Of a stretch of DNA of 64,000 nt, positions 23,713 through 43,300 are shown in pieces. The position numbers were made by a program, and so were the translations under genes. The stretch's first letter is position 1. Every line of letters begins with the position of its first letter. Below the pieces are notes generated by a model. That model worked only from the letters and a program-made list of their open reading frames with translations, did not search any database and had not been told where the DNA came from. The stretch lies in NCBI RefSeq assembly GCF_041381155.1, contig NC_091142.1, positions 9,047,340-9,111,339 on the forward strand. The letters run 5' to 3'. This DNA is from Argopecten irradians (lineage: Eukaryota > Mollusca > Bivalvia > Pectinida > Pectinidae).

Positions 23713-25555
23713 GTCCTCGAATCTCTGGATATTTCAATCAAAAGTCCTTAATTAACCTGTCATTTTTAACATATCTGTTTTGTGTACATACTGAATTTCA
23801 GACGTATCAAAAAGGACCGTCTATTGTTTTTCTGGGTTGACATTTTCAGAATCGTTTTCCATGTTACCCCCTTTAATTTTGATCTGAATCTCACTGTAAT
23901 CCCTTTTCCGAAATGCAATACCACTTGTGTACTCTTCCGCTGTACACATTGTGTTATTTATGTAGAAACAGTACCGGACCGAGAACGCTGCATTGAGGGA
24001 CACCACGTGCAATCTTAATTTCGGCACAATTTGAGCTGTTCCATTTACAACCAATCAGTTACCCCTAGTTCTTCTGCTAAAACCGAAAGTCATCAGGTGT
24101 CAGAGAAAATTCACTTTCGTTGCGGACAACTTTTTGTGAACTGTGTCAAATTTCAATCATTTTTATCAGTTGTCGACTGGCAAACCTGTACTTTTCTCAT
24201 AGCCGACAATCGATTCCGTCATTCTTTCTTCAATACAGTTACAGATGTATTTATAAAATGTGTGAAGTTCAACACTAGCATCCTGGGCCCGGTTGTTCAA
24301 AAGGTGATTAGATTAATTACTTGAAATGTGAAATGTTCAATTCTCATTTGCTGCAAGATCTGTGATAACATCTTCTCTAAATAAATTTATAGCTATTATT
24401 ATAGAATTGTGTTTATTTCGTTAAGAAATGATTTTATCTTGATTTGAAAATTGTTAAGCTGTAATTAGCCTCATCCTTTGACAATTGGACCTAAATATTT
24501 ATTTTTATTGCGAGTTTACCATTAAACTTATTAGATTAGCAAATATTATCTCCATGAACAAAACGGCGACATGTGGAGTGATGTCATCCTTAACCACAAG
24601 TTTGCAATTATGAACTTTCGAAAACTTTGATGCAGGTTTTTAATAATTTGAAAAGTAATAAATCCAAATGAGCACACCTACCTTTTCATGTCTAGGTCAC
24701 CATATTCGACCCAAATAAGCGCCCCTCCCCCTTTTGATTTCGAGGCCTCAATTTCAATTTTCTGGGGATAAATAAAGACCAAAACTGTCAAGATTTGCAA
24801 TGCTTTTGTCTTATTAAGTACCTTTTCATTTTTTCATGTTTTTAAACAAATAAAAGAACTGTACATGTTGTCCGACTTTTGTGGTAAAATTGAACATCCC
24901 GGGAAAAGACCATATAACTATGTTCAAGACAGAATATGGAAAGAATACAAGGAGTTATAACATTATAACTTCACATTTGGAGAGATTCTATCAGAGTTGT
25001 CTGTGGACAATATACACTGTGATAGTTGACAACCCTGGCATTCCATCTTGAACATTACTAAGTTTAATCCCTTGCAGATAGCTATGGGTATCCATATTGA
25101 ATTTACGACATCATTATTTATTGAACAAATTCAACATCATTTTCACTGAAAATCGGGTAACACTCGAAAATACACGTCATAATCAATACCAACACCAAAG
25201 GGCAGATAACTGTAGAGTTTAACTTGTCAAACCCGATATTTGTTTATTTTAATTCTATTACGATTGCAGCAAGCGGTGTTAAAAATGTGCAGTGTCAAAT
25301 TGACGAACGGCATGCTAAGATCATGCATCAAAATAAATTTTGTTGCGTCAATGACCCGAGGTCACAGGTTAATCGATGCTCTGACTGCATCATTTTGCAT
25401 AGAATTTTCTTCTTATATTAATTAATTTATAAATTTGAGTAATTAATACCTTATAATCCAGAAAACTGAAATCTGGTTTTAAAGACAAGTTATACCATCG
25501 CATCACATTCAGAAACTTGACTTGCATAACAACGACAAAATTCTTACAAAACATT
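23713..25555. other. Intergenic stretch without a recognised gene
   Basis: Between the Mutator-like element and the PP1 3' UTR. It contains a repeat terminus (GGGCCCGGTTGTTCAAAAGG at about 24285) and a degraded MITE B copy (about 25070-25215). Short open frames at 23782-24324 have no family resemblance I can support. Confidence 0.5.
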
Positions 25556-26818
25556 TTTATTCGGTCATCATCTTCTCTATACAACAAAGATTTACATGAT
25601 CATTGATCAGTTTACATTTCATCTACATATTTTTACACCATAAATTAAGAAAACAAAACATTAGTGACTTAAAACCTTGTGTTGTATGTTCCCCTATTCG
25701 ACTGCAGTTGATACATGTAGCTCTGTGAGGTTATCTTAGTACTGTTTGTGATTTCATGTTCCACCTTCAATGATTTGTAGTGCTATTTTAGTATTTTAAA
25801 CAGAAATTTCAGACAAAACTGAAAATATAAATGTACAGAATTATATACATGAAATGAGATAGAAATAAAATCTCATGTCGGCAAACCATGACACTTATGT
25901 ACATATATTGAACAGCGAGATTTAATTGACATTTGCATCATTATGGGAATTATTCAGGAATATGACAGGAAATATGACAACATGAACCAGCATGTTATTC
26001 TGAAGCGTTCCTATTTAAAGCTGTACTGGGACTAGCTTTGTCACACAGCAATCAGAAGATGCCCTCTATATGCTATGGTGAGTACATAGGGAGGCTTTCA
26101 TTACTCAACACCATGCTATATATTGAATATCATTTTCCATAATTTCTGTTTGAACGTTACAATTTGCTTTCTAATATTACATCACATGCCAACCTATTGG
26201 ACCAGAATTTTAATTTATGTGTTGTATGCAAAATTGCACAAAGCAGACAAATCTATAAACATTCAATGGCCAATAAATATTTTGATCATAACACATTTGA
26301 CAGTAAAATTTCGAATTACTTTTATCTCATGATTTCTAATTGTTCTGTAAAAGTCAGACATCGTGGTTAAATATTGTGAAGCTCCAGTTCCCAACTCAGT
26401 TACTTTTGACATGGACAGGAGCTGGACTAAAAAAAAGTTAAAAACATTTACAACAAAATGTTTTCAATGTACAACATTCAGTCAGGACTTGTACACACCG
26501 ATACTACAGGTCACTGTCAATACGTTGGTTATGTTGTCTGTACACGATGGAGTTCCTCGCGTCAATAGTTTTTTCTTTTCTTCTTCATTATACAGTGTAG
26601 AATACACTTCATTCCAAAGACAACATACACTGTTTGCAGGACTCCTCATCAGTCAATCATATCAGTTGCAACACGGGCATATTTTTTCACTGGCATTTAT
26701 TTAATGTCCAGAGAATTAAATGTCTTGATAAGTCAAAATGTTGGCAACTGATTTATGAATGAACATCGTCAATTTTGTGTCCAATTATAACCATCCAAAA
26801 GACTAAAGCGTTACTAAA
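25556..26818 (-). other. Probable PP1 3' UTR with polyadenylation signal
   Basis: On the minus strand an AATAAA (plus-strand TTTATT at 25556-25561) lies about 1.26 kb after the PP1 stop. No gene-like coding region is visible between them on either strand; the short plus-strand open frames here have no recognisable domain. An earlier site is possible. Confidence 0.4.
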
Positions 26819-33853
<7,035 letters not shown>

Positions 33854-34393
33854 CACACAAATGCTTGGGGGATAAGATTTGTATGAAACAATCGTCTAAA
33901 GTATGAAGAATAAAAGGATGATGGCAGATTGCTCAGGTACCCCCCTTTCTTAGTCCAGCTTCCAAATAAAGATGGCGGCCCGTTTCGAAGGCGGATTAAT
34001 ATCAGCTCATAATGTTGTGGTGCGGTTCATGGATACATCAAATATTAGGAACTATTTTATTTTGAAAAGAACCTAATGTCAGCGATATATTCTAGTGCAA
34101 CAATACAAAACTAATGTATTAATGATAACAAATATATTTCAAAATAAAACAATAAATAATTTCATACAACATTAAACTTTTGTCTCCAATATATTTTTTC
34201 TCGTTTTGTGAGATGTTGCATTCTGGGAAAAATGGAGTTGTAATGGCCGAAAGCACCTGAAAATGGAATCGGAATTTTCTGGCGGCTAGCAGACCCGTTT
34301 CTGGGTTTGCGTAATGCGCCGCAAACAAATCGCAGGACTTTTATTATGTTTATACAAATACTGTAGTGTGCGATTGACAATTGATTTGTGAAA
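33854..34393. promoter_or_regulatory. Shared divergent promoter, PP1 / ankyrin-repeat gene
   Basis: 540 bp between the PP1 start codon (33853, minus) and the ankyrin-gene start codon (34394, plus). A segment at 34218-34229 reads, on the minus strand, TTCCCAGAATGC, the core of the ZNF143/STAF site often found in divergent promoters. An AAGATGGCGGC element near 33971 resembles a YY1 site. No TATA box stands out. Assignments are by motif only. Confidence 0.5.
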
Positions 34394-37300
34394 ATGGCAG
34401 TAAAGCGCAAAGGTGAGTCGAACGTCGACCATATATTCGGAACATAAACAAACCGATACGAACATGTTATTTACGTTACCCGCTCTTAGCCATGTCATAA
34501 AAAGTTCGAGTGATATCAAAACCAGCTATATGAAATGCCCTGGCAATTAAAATGACATCAACGAGTGGTTCTACTCGTGATTTCCAGTGGTCAGTAAAAC
34601 TCAATTTACACACTGGCTAGTTTCACCTTCGCTGACCCAGATTCGACACTTAGGATTTTACAATTAACACCCAACATGTGGGTTAAGTATGGCGATATAG
34701 GACTGTCTTTGCTGTCATTGGCAGAATGAATATTATATCTCATGTTTATAGTGCGTGTCATGATCTCTGGAGACCGCTTTTGCACTTACAAATGTAGATT
34801 ATTTTTTATAACTGATACTTGTCACCATGACAACTATGTCAACTATCAAGCATCCCTGAGACTGAGGTTCCAGCGGGGGTAAAACATTTTTTATGCAAGA
34901 TGCTAAACTGCTGGCGAATAATATTTTTTATATGCCTATGCACTATGCTTAAAACTTATGTTTCGTTATTTGTCCAAATTCAACACCAATAATAATGATA
35001 ATACAGCAAAAATTAATTTATCTGCCAAATATGAAGATGATGCATTACAGGTACAGTACCTGGCTCATGTACTAGACCTGTCAATCATTTTAGTTCAAAT
35101 GTTTACTAGGTACACATTTCATAACAAATATCCTATTTCAAACAGGAAATTTTCGGTTGTTAAAACTGAAATCCTATTATAAGGAAGTTATGAAAAAAAT
35201 AATTATCATACAAACCTGAATGGGAATGGTAAATTAGCTAGTATTTTATAGTAAAATGATAGCGATAAATCAGAATTACAGAATTACTTGGCCCACTACC
35301 TTTCGGAAACTAGAAATAAAAAAATTTCTTCAAAAATAATTATAACATAAGAAATTTTGTTTTGATTAATCGTCGTCTAAGTGCCGTTTATTACCAGAGT
35401 ACCTGTTTTGATATTTGCAGACAAGTGCGCAGAAGTGAGGTCACGACCGCACTGCGCTTGTTCAGAATTATTATTCTGCGTTACCGGGCAGGTTTTTCAG
35501 GGCTAAAAATATCATGTAACAGAGAAAATAGTAGACAATTACGGCACGGTACTTGGTAACGCAAACGAGTTAGGTTTACATATTTTACACACATAAAGCT
35601 GACATATTTATTGAATGGTCAGTATCGAAATTAACTTTGAAGGCAGTTTTATTTTAGAACTATTCATATTACAAAATACGAAGTGGCAGTACAATATAAA
35701 GACCGACTAAAGTCGGTGTCATGCGGATACCGACTTTAGTCGTTTACAGCATGACTAGGGGTTGATATGATATTAGAACAACAAACAAATGCAAAATCCC
35801 TGTATTATGTTATTTGTATAATAGAAACACTGAAGATTCATTTTGCTATCTTGCCATCTGCCGCATATAAATGCAGTGCCAGTGATCAATTGTAAACTGA
35901 AGCACGGTAATTAGGATGACAACAAATTTAAAAACATAATACTAAATAGACACAACCCGCATTATGAAAATTAACATTAATTAAATTATTTCATCAATTC
36001 TTTCATTGAATTGTCCAGCAGATGATGATTAATAATTAAGTGCATTATTATCATATTCCAAAGTTGTTATTTGATCAGGAGATCATATACAAACACAGAT
36101 AATTATATAATAATAAATCATTAATTTAAATGTGTTAATTATATGATATTATGATAATTAGTTAAGAGAAATTACTCATAAATATTAAATGGCTCAGGGA
36201 TCAATCTAGCTCTGATTCATTACTGTTTATGGGTAAATTTCCCCTCAAGGAATGAATTCCCCTCAGGCCTAAAATTCCCTTGAAGGTTTAAAAATTTACC
36301 ATTTGAAGCTAAAATATGACCATTTTTGAAACACAATTTCCCTTGTGACTTATTTTTCATTAATTTTTGTATACTTTTGTTTGCAAATTTCTTCATATTT
36401 ATCATATAGCTAATGCATATTTTATGATGAACTCAAATTTTTCATTATTGAGCTTAAAATTTTGCTTTACTACATCTAAAAATAAAATTAGTTGTTTTAC
36501 AGTACTTTTTCGTCAAAATGAATAAAATTTTGGTCATAGATAAGCAGATTCAAATTCCCCTATATTTGCCAAACTTTTCCCCTATTTTGAAAAAAGAGTA
36601 GTTTCCCCCAAAACCTAGATTGATCCCTGTGGCTCTGGTAGCTCATGTTTACAACCCTTCCTGTCTCCAGCCCTCTGGAAAAAAGCAGTATGTTTTCAAT
36701 TAACATATTATAATTAGTCTGACATTGTAAACAATTTTTTTTTTTTAATTTTCAGACTTTCAAAAGGCAGCTGCATTTCTTCATGAGTTTCTCCTGAAGT
36801 TGAATGAGGACTCAGAATGTGCAGAATTAAGAGATACTTTGAACCTTGCCCTTCTGCAGTTGCAGAAGTATTACCGATTATTACAGAATCGCATTCACGA
36901 GAAGAATGCGCAGGTGACATCAATGTCCCTGTCACTGACCGCCAGAGGTCTGAGTCCAATGACTCCGTTTGTTGATGCTCCCGACAAATTTCAGTGGCGA
37001 TGGATAAACTTGGACTCTATAAAAAGTTTAACAGGAATCAGCAACGAGGAAAGCATTAACTTAACGAGATTACCAGAAATCATTCAAGCTGTCAAGGAAA
37101 GTAACTTTGACATGTGTGTGGAGCTAATTCAGAATGGTAATTAATTCATATATTGTTTAACCTATAGACAATTGATGTATAAACTCATTCACCCTTGAAG
37201 ATGCATTTGGGCACTTCTAAATCTAAGATTAGTGTAGTCCATTATGGAATTTCAGGGGTGAATGAGTTATTAGATGACCATCTACTTAAAAAGACCACTT

Positions 37301-40300
37301 TTTTGGGCTCCCAAATGGCCCATTTCAACACAATTTCACCTGTGTAAAAAGACCTATGTTAAAAGACCCTATTTTTTCTTTGTCCTTTGGGTGATTGTTG
37401 TAATCTGACATAGACAGGGTTTATCATATGTCTACTGTTGATGGTGAGCTTTAGTTTCTGACAGAGTAAGCGGACACATATATTTTAAAACTACTTAATA
37501 CTGAGAATTGAAGAAGATGGATAATTGATTACCACTACAAAATGTCTTCCGAATTTGCATATTACAGAGTTATCTGCACTTGCGGGTAGGTATTGATAGT
37601 GACGTCATGTGTTTACGACATGAATAATGACATGAATTGCGCTCACAAAATAATGATTTAACAATCGATACCTACCTGCAAGGGAGCTAACTCTGTAATA
37701 TGCAAAGACAGAATATTGTAGCTTGTCGCTACTTTGCATCTTTGTCAGTATAATTCAGTGAGATGGCACTATAAAATTGTTTACAATTAGGTGTCATAAA
37801 CTTCAGTAAAGTACTCTACCCTCCCACAATGCATGATTAATTGCAATTCAACTATATGGAAATAAAGTGTATACTGGCCTGGGATGCAGTAGTCATGATT
37901 GTGTGTATATTCTACTGTGCGTCCAGATTTATGAATGTCTGGAGCTGCTCAGGAATACTTCACAATGGTGTTGTTTTATTTACGTGGAAACAATGTGTTT
38001 CATGAGATGCAAGCAATTAATTTTTTCCCAAATCACGACTACTGTTCCTTCACAACTACTGGTATGGTCCCAGTATATATGTGACAGATCTAGGAACTGT
38101 ATCTATATAACCAAGACATCAAAAATTGACAATTTTCATTTGACTGAATTTATATTTATAGATATTGGCTGCATTGAGGAACAAGATGGTATTGGGCGAA
38201 CAGCACTGATATACGCAGTACACTTTCAAGAGTTAGAAATTTTAAAGTGCCTTTTGGAGAGTGGTGCTGAAGTGAATGCTACAGCACATGGTAAGTAAAT
38301 GTTGGTTATATGTTACAACAGTGATAGTAACCCCTGGAGTATCAAGAATGGTTCAGGGGTGGATTCAACAGTGATAGTAACCCTCCAGGTATAAAGGATG
38401 GTCCATGGGTGTATATAATGACAGTGATAGTAACCCCTGAAATATCGAGAATGGTCCAGGAGTGTATTTAATGACAGTGATAGTAACCTCTGAGTATTGA
38501 GGATGGTCCAAGAGTGGATATAATGAAAGTGAAAGTATCCCCTGGTGTATTAAGGATGGTCCAGGGGTGAATATATATATTGACAGTGAAAGTAACCCCC
38601 GAGTAATGAGTATGGTCAAGGAGTAGATATATATCGACAGTGATAGTAACCCCTGAGTATTGAGGATGGTCCAGGGATGGATATATATCGACAGTGATAG
38701 TAACCCCCGAGTATTGAGGATGGTCCAGGGGTGGATATATATCGACAGTGATAGTAACCCCCGAGTATTGAGGATAGTCCAGGGGTGGATATATATCAAC
38801 AGTGATAGTAACCCCCGGTATATCAAGGATGGTCCAGGGGTGTATATTATTACAGTGATAGTAATTAACTACAGAGTAGGGGGATGCTTCTATCTCGGTG
38901 TGCCAAATATAAACATAACTGAGACAGTATGGGTGATAAGTGACCTTGACTCAAGTTTTCTTATTTTTACCTCTGACCAAACAAATCAATTTGCAAGACT
39001 CTACATATCTTTGTCTATGAAACATAATATTGGGTCAGAATGTCGTTTAGTTCAGAGGGTGCATGAAAAGGAGGTCAATGTGACATATTTTTTGACTCCA
39101 TATAAAATTTGCAGGGAACAATGTGCAGCTGACAGTTCCCAAAATTAAATTACTCAAAAACATTATTCAGACAGTATGTGTATTTTTTTTCATCCATCAG
39201 TAGACATCTGTTTTTTTTTTCTTCAGATGGATCAACTGCACTACACCAAGCTTGTCACGATGCAAACCATAAAGCTCTTAGTATGTTATTACAATATGGC
39301 GGCGACTTTACCATGCAGGACACACAGGGGCGTGCCCCAATTCACTGGGCGGTTACTACTAAAAGTACTGAATGTCTCAAGGTAATTAATAGCAGAGTTG
39401 TCAATCTGATTCTTAGTCTTATAACTATTGTTTATCAAACAGAATGGTAGTAAGGAATTTTAATTTTATCAGATAGCAATTTCGAAACCATATTAAAACA
39501 GTTTTATATATTATCATTTACTCACATTAAAAAAGTTGAATCTTTAAATTCCTTCAGAAAAGAAACAATGATCTTGTATTCAGAACATTACTTGGCATTA
39601 CAACCAGGTAAGCGATACAGGCCCTCTGGGCCTCTTGTTATAATTTCTACTGATATTATATTCCATGAAAATCCTCTTTAATTGAGATAATTGATGGACT
39701 TTGATAGACCTCTTACTATGTAAGTTACTGAGTCTATCATGGTCTATCAGATTATACTGTACACCATTTCTGTGCAGAGATGTCAATGACATGGTCAGCA
39801 TTTTTTAGCAGTGACCTTAGAAAATCACATTTATTATGATATACAAAGCCCTTTGGGTGACAGGGTCATGTTTTTTACAAAAATTGATTGTTATTTTACA
39901 GTATCTGATTGGTCACCATGCCGATGTGAATTCACGAGACAAAGATGGGTTATCTCCCTGCATGTGGGCGTGTCGACTGGACCATATCAAACACTTTGAA
40001 CTTCTCAGCTCATCTGATAACTTCCATGTGGATGATGCTGACGGGATAGAGAGAGACAACAATGGTCGCACATGGATGCACTGGTCAATACGACGTTCAG
40101 AACCTCTGGAATGTTTACAGGTGTGTTATACCATTAGATAAGCTGTTTACATGTTAAGTGGCAGTACCTAGTGGTATGCTAGATAATTTCCCGCAGCCGC
40201 ACATGTACAATGTCAGAGCAAACATCGTAGCTTACACGATATAAAAGGAATATGCATGTGTGCTACCCGGCGATTTGATTGACAGCTAGCGATCCGTCAA

Positions 40301-43300
40301 TACTAGAACAATCTCTCAAATATTTCTTTTTTGTATTTACAGACTCTGTTAACTCAGGAGACGGCAGCAATCAAAGATGAAGAAGGCAAAACTGTGTTGC
40401 TTCTGGCTGCAGAAATGGGTACGGCAATCCGTCTACATTACATTTTGTTTTCAATATTTCCAGTTTACGTCCATACAGCAAGCATCGAAAATCTTTTAAC
40501 CAGTGATAGGATGAATGAGTATTTTTTTGAATGACAAACACTCTAACCACTTAGCCTTAATGACCTAAATAGTGAAGAGGTCTAATGGTGGTGAAGGTGT
40601 CCAACAAATTAGTAAAAAAAAATAGATTTATTTTACTCTGATACTCTTTTCTTAAATAATTTTATTAGCATTATCTCCCTTTGATTTAATGCTAAATTTG
40701 TATCGTGCACAACATATGTTTCGATTGTAAAATAGGGTTCACACTTTTTCTCCAGCATGAGAATTTTGATAAGCTGGCAAGTATGATATTCCTGTGTATA
40801 GTAATCAACTAAGATCAAGAACATATGTCTATATGTTAGGACAAAGTGCTATATAGTTTTTAGCTCACCTGGCCCGAAGGGCCGGTGAGCTTATGTCATG
40901 GGCGGCGTCCGTCGTCCGTCGTCCGTCGTCCGTCGTCCGTCAACATTTCCTTTCGTCAACATTTCCTTTAAATCGCTACTAGTCATAGAGTTCTGCATGG
41001 ATTGTAACCAAATTTGGTCACAAACATCCTTAGGGAGAGGGGAACAGAACTTGTATGAATTTTGGCTCTGACCCCCCCGGGGCAGGAGGGGCGGGGCCCA
41101 ATAGGGGACATAGAGGTAAATCCTATAAAACGCTACTTGTCCTAGAGTTCTGCATGGATTGTAACCAAATTTGGCCACAAACATCCTTGGGGGAAGGGGA
41201 ACAGAACTTGTATAAATTTTGGCTCTGACCCCCCGGGGGCAGGAGGGGCGGGGCCCAATAGGGGAAATAGAGGTAAATCCTATAAATCGCTACTTGTCCT
41301 AGAGTTCTGCATGGATTGTAACCAAATTTGGCCACAAACATCCTTGGGGGAAGGGGGAAAGAACTTGTATAAATTTTGGCTCTGACCCCCCCCGGGGGCA
41401 GGATGGGCGGGGCCCAATAGGGGAAATAGAGGTAAATCCTATAAATCGCTACTTGTCCTAGAGTTCTGCATGGATTGTAACCAAATTTGGCCACAAATAT
41501 CCTTGGGGGAAGGGGAACAGAACTTGTATAAATTTTGGCTCTGACCCCCCGGGGCAGGAGGAGCGGGGCCCAATAGGGAAATAAAGAGGTAAATATTCAA
41601 ATTCCTTCAGGAAAGAAACAATGAACCTGTATTCAGAACATAATTTGACATTACAAACCAGGTGAGCGATACAGGCCCTCTGGGCCTCTTGTTTGGATTG
41701 TAAAGATGATGTGGAACAGCTGTGGTCAAAATTTAAAGAGATACTTGAAAACTCAATCAGGGACACAGTTCCAGTACAACAAATAAAACCATCGCGCAAA
41801 TTAAGTAACCACAAAAGTTGTCTAGATAAAAAGACATTGTCTAAAATCAAAAATAAGGCCAGATTATGGAACAGATATATGTCCACTCGGGATCAAGAAG
41901 TCTACGCAGAATATTGTAAAGTAAGGAATCAAGTAAGGTCACTCACAAGGAAGGCGGTAAAATTACGTGAGAAACAAATAGCACAACAAGTAAAGGACAA
42001 TCCTAAAAAGTTCTGGAGACACGCGAAATCTAAGACAACAACTAAATCCAATATTTCAAATCTGTACAAAAATAATAACAAAGAGGATATCACTACAACA
42101 GATGATGAAAAAGCAAATGTACTAGCTAATTTTTTCCAGACAGTGTTTACCCAAGATAAAGATAAATCACTACCTGATATTGAAAAGATTGATGTGGAAC
42201 CGATCACTCAATTAAATATTTCACCAGAAGTCGTGCAGAAGAAGCTAATGAAGTTGAAAATTTCAAAATCATCTGGACCGGATATGATCCATCCTAGAGT
42301 TCTTAAAGAGACACGCGATATTATATGCCATCCTCTAACATTAATATTTCAAACATCAATCGACACTGGGAAATTACCTGCAGACTGGAAATGCGCTAAT
42401 ATAACGGCAATATTTAAGAAAGGAGATCGGAAGGAGGCTTCAAACTACAGACCAGTAAGCCAGTGTTGTTTGTAAATTATTAGAATCAATAATAAGGGAT
42501 AAAATAATGAGTCACATGAAAAGAAATAAGCTATTTAGTAACGCTCAGTTTGGTTTTATAGACAGTAGATCCACAGTTCTTCAACTTATCAATGTCATGG
42601 ATAAATGGACAGATATTTTGGATAAAGGAGCATGCGTGGATATTATATACTGTGACTTTATGAAGGCTTTCGACAAAGTACCTCATGGCCGACTAGTACA
42701 TAAACTCGCAAAATATGGCATCTGTGGTCAGTTTTCAATCTGGATCCAAGCCTTTCTGTTTGGAAGAAAACAAAGAGTTGTAGTGAATGGCAAAACGTCG
42801 GAGTGGAATCCAGTTTTAAGCGGGATACCACAAGGATCTGTGTTGGGACCACTTCTCTTTGTTCTCTATATAAATGATATGCCCGATGTAACAAGTACCG
42901 GGACAGACACCTATCTGTATGCGGATGATACGAAAGCTTTTAGATCAATAAAAAATGAAGAGGATTGCAAAATATTACAACATGATATATATTCATTAAG
43001 CCAATGGTCAGATATTTGGAAACTCTGCTTCCACCCAGACAAATGTAAAATGATGCGATTGGGATATTCAAATACAACTAAATATGGATACAGACTGAAG
43101 GAAAATGCCCAATTTTTAAAATTTGTTGACTCGGAGAAGGATATTGGTGTCACCATAGATGATAAACTTACCTTTGACAAACATATATGTGAAAAGGTCA
43201 ACAAAGCAAATTCAATCATGGGAGTGTTGCGGAGGACAATGGAATACATGGACCAGAACAGTTTTAAACTTTTATACACGGCATTAGTTAGGCCTCATAT

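Noticed and set aside
38365..38826. 153-codon minus-strand frame and 162-codon plus-strand frame in intron 3
   Set aside because: Both derive from the MITE-end minisatellite between exons 3 and 4.
40891..41886. Minus-strand frames with repeated PYWAPPLLP peptide
   Set aside because: Internal tandem units of the dispersed element, opposite to the LINE; no domain.
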